Source: Branchiostoma floridae
Lineage: Eukaryota; Chordata; Leptocardii; Amphioxiformes; Branchiostomatidae
Assembly (NCBI RefSeq): GCF_000003815.2
Contig: NC_049979.1
Coordinates: 34,441,738-34,505,737 of the forward strand
Direction: 5' to 3'
DNA: 64,000 nucleotides
In this document: positions 22,874 through 32,429 of the stretch, piece by piece
How positions within the stretch are numbered: position 1 is the first letter of the stretch
Layout: each line of letters starts with the position of its first letter
Made by a program: the position numbers and the translations under genes
Notes under the pieces: generated by a model
The model's database searches: none
What the model was told of the DNA's origin: nothing
What the model saw: the letters and a program-made list of their open reading frames with translations, nothing else

Positions 22874-23191
22874 AGACCTCAGATACAGCTCAAAGTTCAG
22901 CTGCACATATACCACCAATTCTTATAGTCCACCATACAAAAGGCACAGTACTTTTTGCTGTGCAAGCTTTTGTGAAAAAATTGTTATAAGTTGATATTCA
23001 ATTTCTTTCCTATAGTAAATCCACATTTTGTACTGTCAACAGGAAAACCCAGCCTTCATTTGATAAGCGAGGAACGAGACTTCACCTTCCTCTTCAACTC
23101 CAACCAGGACCAGGAGAGTTGGAGGCACGCCCTGTGGACCCTCATCAACACAGCTGCAGATGGAGATTCAGATGAAGACACACGACTTTAG
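10654..23191 (+). CDS. Hybrid animal polyketide synthase / NRPS-like megasynthase with C-terminal PH-like domain (5' partial)
   Basis: Five exons join in one frame: 10654-12146, 12802-12895, 13770-22124, 22482-22646 and 23043-23191 (TAG stop at 23189-23191). All introns are GT-AG with phases 0, 1, 1, 1. They encode 3,417 residues plus an unseen N-terminus. Domain order is KS, AT, DH, structural KR, degenerate ER, KR, ACP, thioesterase, condensation, degenerate adenylation, PH. Family knowledge: KS-AT-DH-ER-KR-ACP-TE is the layout of animal FAS and FAS-like PKS, iterative enzymes that build chains from malonyl-CoA on the ACP. Here the PKS half keeps its KS, AT, DH, KR, ACP and TE catalytic residues while the ER looks dead, so a partly unsaturated or hydroxylated product is inferred. 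Odd points are the internal TE, the NRPS-like tail without a carrier domain, the PH-like ending and an 8.36-kb exon. The frame continues open upstream of 13770 into intron and GT-rich repeat; that part is not coding. The product is unknown. Confidence 0.88.
12168..12570. mobile_element. MITE with GGCGCTCTC inverted termini, in PKS intron
   Basis: The ends TTAGGCCCCCTTTCCACTTG (left) and the reverse complement of the right end, TTATACCTCCTTTCCATTAG, match closely and both run into GACGGCGCTCTC, giving termini of about 30 bp. The interior is full of AGAGCGCGGTGAGAGCGC-type direct and inverted repeats. It occupies most of the first visible intron of the PKS gene. Confidence 0.75.
12925..13530. 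mobile_element. Composite MITE of the same family, in the next PKS intron
   Basis: The left end TAGGCCCCCATTCCACTAGG (12925) and right end GTCAAGTGGAATGGGGGTAT (near 13510-13529) match the 12168-12570 element. A second left-type end at about 13187 (TAGGCCCCATTCCACTAGGA) shows that at least two copies are nested or recombined here. Confidence 0.7.
13532..13640 (+). repeat. GT-rich simple repeat
   Basis: Degenerate GTGTGTGCGTGTTTGCATG-type sequence immediately after the MITE. It keeps an open frame by low complexity, which merges falsely with the PKS exon that starts at 13770. Confidence 0.8.
14710..18420 (+). other. DH, structural KR, degenerate ER, KR and ACP
   Basis: DH: HILDGNVVVP matches HxxxGxxxxP (His at 14834-14836), and HPAFMDTFLH gives the catalytic Asp (14344 + 1000, codon 15344-15346). 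15600-16230 resembles a structural KR half-domain (PTLWIFTRGSSS). 16370-17140 sits at the ER position but lacks the glycine-rich GGVGxAA NADPH motif, reading VVFLPDEDNKEAV instead. KR: TGGLKGFG (about 17354) is the nucleotide loop, and ISSVVALFGNTGQVGYCAANS gives the Ser, Tyr and Asn of an SDR active site. ACP: LGLDSLLS with the phosphopantetheine Ser at 18293-18295. Confidence 0.85.
18520..19265 (+). other. Internal thioesterase domain
   Basis: An alpha/beta-hydrolase of the FAS/GrsT thioesterase type. CFPANGGGPSLFHQW is the usual opening, YGHSMGALIAFE carries the nucleophile Ser (18752-18754), GGQDDPF the Asp (about 19094) and GGHFF the His (about 19199). All triad residues are present, so hydrolytic or transfer activity is plausible. 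The domain follows the ACP directly, as in animal FAS, but the protein continues for about 1,300 residues after it, which is unusual for a release domain. Confidence 0.88.
19370..21990 (+). other. NRPS-like condensation domain and degenerate adenylation domain
   Basis: Condensation: RHETLRSTYH (motif C2) and HHIATDT at 19775-19795, the HHxxxDG core with His-His-Asp kept but Gly replaced by Thr; CPFDMR and other later blocks follow. Adenylation fold: SFNGADVSYRTLDEQSDHLA opens it and KSPLAGRVDAMLELFGPLLQG resembles AASDH. However, the phosphate loop that normally reads TSGTTGxPK is TTTTTPTRL, the A5 block is STYSTLE, and the later Asp- and Lys-containing motifs are not seen. No peptidyl-carrier domain follows. 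Adenylation activity therefore looks lost; condensation might remain. Assignment by eye, not by profile search. Confidence 0.75.
22095..23160 (+). other. C-terminal PH-like domain on two small exons
   Basis: The end of exon 3 (LNYWLLQMLQKG), exon 4 (22482-22646; TMVRKMTSKGWSHKKLLQL..., LLWGSNNKSRQLPVSSISSI) and exon 5 (23043-23191; PSLHLISEERDFTFLFNS..., ESWRHALWTLI) form about 100 residues with the PH pattern: basic first strands, an LLWGS-type strand, and a final helix carrying the hallmark Trp. The style is closest to phospholipase-C-type PH domains. The basic residues between strands 1 and 2 (VRKMTSKGWSHKK) fit phosphoinositide binding. The reading phase is kept across both introns. A short acidic tail (DGDSDEDTRL) ends the protein. 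Confidence 0.65.
22814..22875 (+). repeat. (TA)n(GA)n microsatellite
   Basis: A TA run passes directly into a GA run and then G residues, in the last intron of the PKS gene between exons 4 and 5. Confidence 0.95.
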
Positions 23192-26100
23192 AGGTACATG
23201 TACCACAAACCTTGTTCATACTCACCAACATAGCACAGACAACGGGAGAAGTCAGCATTCGGTATTTCGTTTCTTTGTACATTAAGGAAGCGTGTCAGCT
23301 GTTTAAAGCAGGGGAAAAGAAGGTTTTTGCAGGTCTGTCCCAAAACTGTGATTATTTACGTATGGTCATGGTAATATCTGTTGATTAAAAACTACATACA
23401 TAATTAAATATGATAGAACAAAAGCAAAACAAAAATAAAGCAGAACAAGAAAATAAGGAAAACTAACATGCTAGCTATATAACTAATGAAATAATGAAAT
23501 ATTATATCTATTTTAACTGGAGTTAAAGTAAACCAAATACATTCATGTAACTTTTACATAACGTAAAACTGAGTTAACTAAACTAAGTTATCAATCATAA
23601 GTACAAAATACAAGAAATAAGTACCAAATACATTCCTAACAAGTGAACATAAAAAAAAAACACGGAAAGGAGGAAGTACATGTAGTTGGCTTCTCTATGA
23701 GGACTTTTATTGTATCTATTTTGCGGTATGCAAATGAGAATACACCACTAAACAATGCCTTATATTGGTAAACTGGATTGCTCTCATATTAATATAATGG
23801 TTATGTTCTATTTTAGAGTTGCCAGTACCCTGGGAGCACCTTTCCACAAGACTGCAGGGGACAAGTCCAGGAGTTGTGACAGCTATTGGCAACAAAGGCT
23901 AGAAAAGGAAATATGCAGAAGCACTGTCATTGCAACAGTATAGCTAAAGACTGGTTTTGAATTATGTATTGATTTTTGTGACAACTATTCCAAACTAATT
24001 TAGTTTAACAGTTGAGTTGTAGCATTTTTTTACTTGAAATTTTATTGAATGACACATGTACTCAATCAATGCAATAGCATACGATGTATAGTTACATACT
24101 TGATGGATAATGCAGATCAGTAATCAATCGTTAACTGCTTCATTAGTATCCGGTACTATTTGAAACTACTGTAAAGACATATTGGAATGTGAATGATTTT
24201 GTGCTAAGCATCACATATGTAACATTAATTTGTGTTTATAAGTTAATAAGGGTTAGGTTAATAAGTAGTATGTGAGTCTAGGTTTTAGATATGAAAAACA
24301 TTGTACTAATTATTAGCATGAAATGATAAGTATTAGCATGGAAGTTCATATCCTGTAGTAACGTTAATCCTAAAGTCAACTGGGGGTAGTTTTATGTTCA
24401 TCTCCTCTTTAAGGCCTCACCAATCTAATAAATTGATTCTCGGAATTGCCCACTCTTATTTTTCCGAAAATGAAAAAAAATACCTTCCAGTTACAATATA
24501 ATTTGGCCCAGATGCCTTTATAAGCGTCTTTATTCAATGTAAATCTATCATTGTAGTATTTTTTTCATTCATCAATGGCATAAGTAACTATTACATACAT
24601 AAAATCCTTACTTTTGTCAATTTTCAACAAACAGGTGCAGTTACTGTACAGTAGTAGTGTTTGTTTGCCTTTTTAAATCTGAAAACTATTTTCTTTGAAA
24701 AAATCCGAGAACCAACTGATTGACATAGAATGTGTATGGGAAACATTCATTTACATGGTGGTAAATAGGCTTGTGGATTTTTAACCCTTGGTGTATTGAT
24801 ATTCACTGTAAGTAAACTAACATATGGGAATCACAGCCTACTAAAAAGAAGACTCAGTCAGGTACCGAACAGGCCAACTTAAACTCTCCATGCTTGTTCA
24901 AAGAACGAGACTGCGATGGCTAGGTCATGCCATTAGGGTGCCCAGGCTATGACTTCCCAGAGTGCCATTTAATTGGTGTCCAACAGTAAGAAGGAAGGGG
25001 GGGGGGGCATGAAAAAGACCTTGGAGATATGGGTTGCAAATACTAGTAGCAGAGTTCTTGAGCGGCCGCATTTATTTGGGGGAGGCACGCTTAGTCACGA
25101 TTTTCAAAATTGTCTTAGGGAAAGGGAGTTTCTGGGTGCAGCAGAATGTCCTTTCCCAGCATAGAGCACCTAATAGTCTTTGTTGAAAAATGGTAATCAC
25201 CCCAAATATAAATTCTGCCACTCTCACAAGTTTGCAAAGGAGGCAATGCAAATGAGAACAAACAAAAAACTGTGGAGGATAACATAACAATGACAGACCA
25301 ACTCAGTGTACAACACTAAAAATGCCAGCAAAGATGGTGATGATTCATCCTGGTTCAAAAGTGCTGTACTACTGTAAGTCCATTCACGTTTGCAGTTGTT
25401 TTACTTTGTGGAAGGGGGATAAGTGAGGTTTTTGAGGTGTTTTGAATTCAAGGTTTAAACAATTTTGTAGACATTGGTCGCTAAAATTTGGAAATATCAA
25501 ATTTTGTATTTTCACTAATTTGCGGTGGAGAGGCAGAAATAAAAGTGTGAAAGTTTGAAGGTTTACAGTATATGGATCTTGTGGTGAGATGCAGTGAGTG
25601 CCATTTTTTTAAATCAAGAGCCATACTTTGAAGTGACTTGAAGGAACATATTCATAAAACTAAGGTGCATAACTCATGATCAAACCTTTTCAGCCACAGC
25701 TTCTTTTTTGAAAATAAATTTAGTTTTTGAAGGATTATTTTACTTGCTTGAAATATCTTATCATACATTTGCGTAGTATTACAAACAATATATACTGTAA
25801 TAACTACTAGTCACATCATAGCATCATGTACTTGAAAAATGAAAGTAAGGTCATATTTGAGTTTAATACTGAATATATTACTACAGTGGACCCAACATCC
25901 AGTTCTAGTACACATTTAAGTGTTTTTTCTTCTATAGTTAATGATTCCACCTTCAAATATCATAATCAAGCTACATTTCAGTGGTTACTTACCGTATTTT
26001 CTCCAATAAAGTACGCACTTTTTTTAAATTTTCAAAATTGAGCGACACTAACATGTTCAATTGTTTTTTCAGTTAGATATACAAGCTGATTTGTTCTACC

Positions 26101-26555
26101 AGTTCATTCTCAGTGGTTTTTATAAGTTGCAGCAGACAATTCACAAGTTTGTAGAGACAATGACAGTGGGATTTATGCAAAATAACCTGGGGAAAACATA
26201 ATAGATTTGAATTTATCCAGTTCAGGGTCTGTTCAAAATTGGTGGAGAAGGGGTGCATACTTAATTTGAGTTTTTCATTTTACCTTTCAGCCCCACAGAT
26301 CTGTCTCAGAGATTTGCCCCAAATCAGGGGTCCATATTACAATTGAAGTGTGTACTTTAGTAAAGAAAATACGGTAGTCATGCATTGGTGTTTGGTGGGT
26401 TTGTATTTGAGTGATATTGACTGTAATTTGTGTTGTTGTTTGTTTACCAGTTTTTCAAAATTTCATATATTTCAGATCTTTGTGTTCAGGCCAATGCATA
26501 TCCTCTGTGGCATTTGGCATTAGAGGAAGGTGCTGATTTAAAATTTTCAACATAT
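23192..26555 (+). other. PKS 3' UTR and intergenic sequence, no further gene
   Basis: AT-rich. The first AATAAA after the stop codon is near 23434 and could be the polyadenylation signal; others lie near 24425 and 26805. No further exon with protein similarity is seen except the RT remnant at 24890. Confidence 0.45.
24890..25035 (+). pseudogene. LINE reverse-transcriptase C-terminal remnant
   Basis: The plus frame around 24899 reads QRTRLRWLGHAIRVPRL, a stop, then LPRVPFNWCP and RRKG. This corresponds to the RRLRWxGHxxRM...LPxxxxxW...GRRxxGRP block that ends many non-LTR RT proteins. It is interrupted by a stop and flanked by unrelated sequence, so it is a small dead fragment. Confidence 0.6.
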
Positions 26556-26639
26556 GGGCCAGGTTCTTATGCCGCTAAGGCCGTGTCTGCACCCGCTAGA
26601 AGGCGCAGACACAGCCTTGGCGGCATAAGAGCCTGGCCC
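26556..26639 (+). repeat. Long near-perfect hairpin (35-bp arms, 14-base loop)
   Basis: 26556-26590 and 26605-26639 are reverse complements at 32 of 35 positions. In plus-strand RNA two of the three differences become G-U pairs, leaving one C-A mismatch. The arms are GC-rich in an AT-rich region. It could be a tiny foldback element or a transcribed structured RNA. Confidence 0.8.
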
Positions 26640-27546
26640 AATCGCAAATCAACACTCCCCTAACTAGTGCTCATGGAAGGTCACGATTACCACGAAGGAG
26701 GAAAATGCAATGTGCTCTCATGATACAATAGTGATCTCAAAGCTATACATGATAGAATACTTTAAGTTATATGATACAAGTAATATGATATGTTTTTCTT
26801 TTATCAATAAATAAGTTGTATGATTTGAAAATCAAAGGCTTGGAGTTTATTTTATTTTCCTAGATTGTTTTTGCTTATGTGTTCCTCTTCTTTGTCAGCC
26901 CCAATCAGGGCTTAGAACTGCAGTGACAATGCAAGATTTTGAAATTTTGACCCTCTGAAACGCTATTTCCTGCATTTTAAGGTGAAACTTTTGCTGACAG
27001 ATTAATCTATTAAAGTTTAATGACATATCTATTAAATTTTTAAAAGATACCCGAGGGATTAAGCTTAAATTTTTGAGGGCAGCACCACTCAACATATTTT
27101 ACCATGTCGAGCGCCAAACGCACAAGGCGTTGCAAGGGAGATCCGGGGAAATTTTAAAATCCTGACCCTCTGAAATGCTTGGCTTTTCGAACTTAACCTT
27201 TCTTTCCACAACTGCTACACACCTACCAAATATCACAACTTCTCGAGTTATATGCTGTTGACCTACATGAACACCCACCATACCACGGCGCAAATGAAAA
27301 CATAACGTTCTTGGCGAAGGCAAAAATTAGGTTTGGTAGGAAGGGATTTTGGCGGAACAATGTGAAATGTATCGGGGCACGTATTTCTGGTATTGTGAAC
27401 ATATATTTCAATCGTACAGATGGACAATATGAAAACACAATTGTCTATTGCAACAGGAATTTGGAGATTATGTGACCAAACAATTCTGCAATCACAGTGT
27501 TTCATCAATCCAGTGTCTGATAACAAACTTACCTTGCAAGCAGTTG

Positions 27547-27570
27547 ACCCCCCCCCCCCCCCCCAAAAAA
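27547..27570 (+). repeat. Poly-C then poly-A tract
   Basis: A run of about 19 C residues is followed by 8 A residues. The surrounding 26640-28340 shows no gene that I can support. Confidence 0.85.
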
Positions 27571-28347
27571 AAGCTAGGGTCAGCAGGCTTTTGCTAGGGT
27601 CGGAAAGTCTTCAAAGTCCTCCAAAACAAAACAATATTGTCCAAAAAAATAAATTAGAAAATGGGAAAATTATTTTTTTACAACTAACTTCCTTTGCTCT
27701 AATCATTTTCGTACCAACCATCTTCTTCGTAGCCTACGAACAAATGCTTATCCCTTCTGGTGTTTGATTGATTGATTGTTTGAAAGATTGATTGCAAGAA
27801 CCTAAGAACATTATTCAGGCAACGTTTTTCTGGAGAGAGCTTCATTTTTACAAAGCTTTCTGTGGCGACCATTCTTGTAATAATAACTTAGCACCTGGGT
27901 TATGCGCAGTGATAAGACTGGTCATCCAAGGATGGAGGACAAAGTCAGTCAGCATGTCCACTGGAACCCCGGTATTACATTTCAATAATACAACGATTTC
28001 TGCACAATTAGTCAAGAGGAAGACATTAGCGGACTGTTACCCGTGTGCATACCAGGCTCCAACACACATTAATTATAGTCATCTATTAGCCCTAATGCCA
28101 TGACCTCAAAGCACTCATTGTCATGAGCAACACTATGTCTATGGATAAACTACTCCAGGAAAGCTGGTTTCAAAGGCTTTTGTTGTTCGTAAAAGAAAGG
28201 TTAAGTGCAGGCCCAGAGTGGGTAGCAACCGAGGAGTTTCCACTGTAGAAAGTGGTCAGAAGTGGAGTTATAACTGATAGGTGTGTTGTATGTGTTTACA
28301 TGGCGGAAATAAATTTTCCTTTCATCGGCGTCACCCCGACTGGGATA

Positions 28348-28412
28348 GAGTCAACTCCAGGTCACAGAGAGTCAACTCCAGGTCACAGAGAGTCAACTCC
28401 AGGTCACAGAGA
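28348..28412 (+). repeat. 21-bp minisatellite, 3 units
   Basis: Three perfect copies of GAGTCAACTCCAGGTCACAG with one further base each (period 21). In frame they would encode ESTPGHR, but there is no other coding evidence. Confidence 0.9.
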
Positions 28413-28593
28413 AGGGTTTCAGACGATATTCCTTACTGACTTTGTAACTACTATAAATAAAAGAGTTAAGGCTATTTCAGTCACAATAATTCTAAATCGT
28501 TCAAACAATTTGAAATGAAATTTTGAACATGATTTAACTGATTTATATTATGTTGTAAGCACTCAGTCTGATCCAATTAGTCAATGTTCTAAC

Positions 28594-28692
28594 ATACGCC
28601 AAAAATACTGACGAAGGATAGTGGATTCTATCCGAAACGTCTGACCGTTTCAAAACCATATCCAGTTGCTTGAGTAACTATTTTTGGCGTAT
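28594..28692 (+). mobile_element. Penelope-like / hammerhead-like motif framed by 14-bp inverted repeats
   Basis: ATACGCCAAAAATA (28594-28607) and TATTTTTGGCGTAT (28679-28692) are perfect reverse complements. Between them lies CTGACGA, a GGATAG...CTATCC stem, and GAAAC, the order of a hammerhead ribozyme core (CUGANGA, stem II, GAAA). This is followed by GAAACG...CGTTTC. Similar motifs mark Penelope-like retroelements. One extra A before stem II and extra sequence before the distal strand mean a functional ribozyme is not certain. Confidence 0.5.
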
Positions 28693-29145
28693 CTTATTAC
28701 CTGGATGTCTAACCTACATCGACGAATGTTCTAACATGTTCTTTCCAAGAACAATCTTAGAATGGAACGTTCACTGTAGTAACTGCCCCGCCACTTGTAT
28801 CCTTCAGGGAGAAGACAGTCCATCGCAACTGCACCATCGTCCCAGCCCCCTACCACATAACTCCTACAAGTAATAATGAACAGCAAAAAGCATCTCTGAC
28901 CACACCTAATGGTGTGACAGTTTCATTGGCCAGTTGATATTGGTGACACATGCCTGAAGAAGGAGATGTTAGAACAGATGATGAATCTTAACTAAATACA
29001 AATAATGTATTCAACCGAGAAAAGTTTCTAACGCGTTGGAATATAGTAGAAAATATTTTAAAGCCAAACAAATGTTAAAAATTGTCTCAGAAGGTTACTT
29101 ATCTCAGTTATATCGCATGGGTTTTGAAAATATTAGAACAGAAGG

Positions 29146-29412
29146 TTTATTTTGGCACTGTTGACAGGATGTTCCTGTCAACAAGATTTATTCGGGTATA
29201 ATTGACAAGTTGTTCATCTCAAGAAGATTTATTCGGGCATTATTGACAAGTTGTTCCTGTCGATAAGATTTATTTTGGCATTATTGGCAAGTTGTTCCTG
29301 TCAAGAACTATTTTGGCAATATTGACAAGTTATTCCTGCCAACAAGATTTATTTGTGCATTATTGACAAGTAGTTGTTCCTGTCATCGAGAATTTGTTGG
29401 CACTAATGACAG
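29146..29412 (+). repeat. ~43-bp degenerate tandem repeat
   Basis: About six units of AAGATTTATTCGGGCATTAT followed by TGACAAGTTGTTCCTGTC, with lengths varying between roughly 40 and 50 bp. The first unit contains a small hairpin (29161-29169 with 29173-29181). Confidence 0.75.
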
Positions 29413-29465
29413 GTTTACGGTTCCTGGACTGTCTGCCTGGTCTGTCTATCGCAAGGCTCCTAGTA

Positions 29466-29639
29466 CAGTAGAAGCCAGTTAATTGCACAACAGATAACAG
29501 CACACTTCTGTTAATGGCACGGAATCCCCAAACCCCAAATCGGTGCGGTCCAGCTGGATAACTCTGCAGTATTGCACCATACGGATAATTGCACGAAATA
29601 CGCTGGCAAATGGGGTGTGCAATTAAAAGGCCTCTGCAG
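29466..29639. mobile_element. pogo/Tigger-like MITE (174 bp)
   Basis: The left end CAGTAGAAGCCAGTTAATTG and the reverse complement of the right end CTGCAGAGGCCTTTTAATTG form about 23-bp inverted termini, each flanked by a TA dinucleotide (29464-29465 and 29640-29641), as expected for a TA target duplication. No transposase is inside. Confidence 0.65.
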
Positions 29640-30784
29640 TACTCAGATCCCCACTCTATAATGTAGCTGCGCCCTCTAGTGGACTATATCAAAATAAACT
29701 CGGCACCAAAATAATTGGAAAATTTAATTAAGTTTGGTAGATCATATTTCCGTTGTTTCTGCATCAACGTCAATGTGTGATTCCATTTGCCATGATATCA
29801 GATTCATTATGATTGTTTATTCATGGAACGAGCACCAAGCCTGCTTTAATACGTGCGTGCCGGTCAACCGAAGTTAACATTCCAAACTTTTTGTGCCGAG
29901 TTTAAATCAATTTCATTGGGTTTACTTACTAGTATCATATTGGCAATATATATCTACAAGTAGGAAGAAATTGATCTAAATATTTGTTTGCTTGTTTGAA
30001 TTTCCACGAAGTAAGTCGACACCCTGACTAACTAGAGTGTAATATTAGCTGTTCCAGCAAATACGAGAACAGGTTTGCGCGTGAGTAACTCATGTTAGGG
30101 AATTAACATAAAAATTAAAATCGACGTTCAAAAACACTTCTAAAGACCTGCCAAAGAAAAGACTCTTGCACTATCATGTTAGGTTGTTAGGGTTTGACGT
30201 TTGGCAAAATTATTCCATCATTGTTCTTATATATCTACCTATGGTAAACAGTGAGATCCAAAACTACACCTTCTTGTAACCTCACCATTGCATTTTTATT
30301 TCCTATTGTTACACCTGCACCTGGCACATATCTCCAATGTGTATACTAGTGTATTGGTTCATTACATACAGAGGTGACAGGGATGGTCACAGTTCCTCTT
30401 TCTCCTAGTTGTGGATCTGTGCAGCCACTGGCTTCATATCCCTAATGTGTACATAGTGATTCACCCCTGCACACAGTGGTGCCTAATTGACCAGCTTGAC
30501 AGGGGTATTTATTGCCCAGCTGGTTTGCTCTAGAATTACCAGATAAACTAGGACCACTCTACTCCTGTCAAAAAGGGGTGTAAATATTTTTTTAAACAAA
30601 CCACAAAACTGCTGCAAACTTCTAATGCGCGCTGTAGCACAATGACTCACAATATCTATCCCCATAGCAAACGTGATCGCAAACGGTTCGGAATCACAAA
30701 CATCCCTACCAGAATCAAGACCTGCTTTTTCAAACAGGTAATAAGAATGAAAAGAAATACAATAATACATGTTTTTTGAAGTTA

Positions 30785-31220
30785 TCAAATTGGAATTATA
30801 TCTGTTTTAAAATAGGATATACCCGTACCTTCTAATGTTACACACAAAGTCCTAAATCTGGGGCGCAATCCTCTGGAGACAACCCAAACACTTTTTCCAG
30901 ACACTGCATACGACAAGATATATTCCATTTTCAAAGTATCTGTACGATCGTTGTGACAGTGTTTCTGCTTCGTACAGAAGTAATTCTTTGGTAGCGCAAA
31001 CTTTGACATTTGATTCAACTAGAAGCGTCCGTGATGATGAAATTGTTTTTTTACTGCAAGCCTTAGTTGCAATAATTTTTTTGAATATCATTATGATAAG
31101 ACCATTTAACAACCCGGCCAAAAAGGACAGGTAAAGAGCATTTACCTATCGCTTCATCTCATATATCCGCTCCTCTTCGTCCCTTCTTCATGATCATCCT
31201 GCTCCTGACAGCGTCCTACT
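30785..31220 (-). repeat. Interspersed repeat copy, related to 39841-39935 and 38660-38800
   Basis: On the minus strand, 30930-30835 reads TATGCAGTGTCTGG...GTTTGGGTTGTCTCC...AGAGGATTGCGCCCCAGATT, clearly homologous to the plus strand at 39850-39935. The block 31220-31130 (minus) matches the family at 38665-38760. Short frames such as VWVVSRGLRPRFRTLCVTLE recur with few changes, but no known protein is recognised. Confidence 0.6.
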
Positions 31221-31552
31221 GCCCTGACCTCGTTTCTGCCAAGTTGACAAAAAAATGTCAAAAAAAAAAAAAAAATTACACCAACCTCGAAAGCTTGGAC
31301 ATATTCTACAAACATTTCTTAGGCTGTGGTGGGGACTGGCGCATGCTATACTAAATCTATCAGCCACAACTACATAACATGTATAAAACATACGTGGAAA
31401 ACACGTATTGCATGACAAGTCCGTTTTTGTAAATATCTCGACAAACTTAGAAAATGCTGAATCAGGGTTTAGTCAGTTGATTTTGTGGTCGCTTTTTTTC
31501 ACAATTGAAACAAGGAGGCAGAGGAAAGAAAGTTCCACGACGTCACAAACAC

Positions 31553-31735
31553 GAACAACTTTAGTGAGGGTTGACAAATGTCACTTTGTCAGAAAAACCA
31601 TGTCAGAAACAGACAAGTTCAGCGAGGTTTCACAAATGTAGAATATCCATGTTACAAAGTTTGTATACAAACAGACTATATCTGTGAAGGTTGACAAATA
31701 TAGAAAGTCCATGTGACAAACGGACAATTTCCATG
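31553..31735 (+). repeat. ~55-60-bp degenerate tandem repeat
   Basis: Three to four units of the form GAGGGTTGACAAATGTxxx...CCATGTGACAAACGGAC. Low identity between units; boundaries are approximate. Confidence 0.5.
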
Positions 31736-32120
31736 CGGTTAAGATCACATCTTATATATGTATTAGCTTATTGATTATTTGACATTTCCTGTGATGTTGT
31801 GATATGAGCTGTTTCAAAAGTCCTAAGTATACCAGCAAGCCCAAAGACAACGAAAAGCCAACGAAAGTCTTCTTACCTTCCTTTGTTTCGAATGACATCT
31901 TTCCATTTATATGCATCATGCAATTTCAAAACGTTTTTCTAAAGGGCAAGTAACTGTTGGTGATGGCCGTAATTTCATTCAAACCTTTGACTAGATCTAT
32001 TTCCTTAAATATAACTTGATGGCTGTTATGTACATATACTTCTGTAAGTTGTGTCCAAGTTTCGTTGTAGTAGGATGAAAAATGCCTACGTTACAGGGTT
32101 GAAAAGATAGTAACCCCTAC

Positions 32121-32157
32121 GTGCCCCCAGACCCGCGCTGGGTCTCTCTGGGGGCAC
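32121..32157 (+). repeat. GC-rich hairpin
   Basis: GTGCCCCCAGA (32121-32131) pairs perfectly with TCTGGGGGCAC (32147-32157), and an inner CCC-GGG stem extends it. It is not followed by a coding region and its nature is unknown. Confidence 0.6.
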
Positions 32158-32429
32158 CTTAAGCTTAATCCGGGCAATATCGAGTAAGTCACGACCTGTC
32201 ATTCAAATGTCAATCAACTGTTTCTTCGGATTGCACCTGGTGGCTTTCTCACGGTGTGGATTGGGGCAAGTAACTGTTAGTGATCGAGATCGAGAAAAAA
32301 TCATCTCCTCAAACTTGTCAGCAGAAGTCAGCTTGATTTAAAATTTGTATACATATACATGTATCTGTGTTATCCAAAACAGGGGAACAAGATAAGGGGG
32401 TGCTGTTTTATATCAAAGTTACTCATGCA

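Noticed and set aside
10698-23191. Bacterial contamination or a bacterial gene cluster
   Set aside because: The frame is interrupted by GT-AG introns with consistent phases, has amphioxus-type MITEs in its introns and ends in a eukaryotic PH-like domain.
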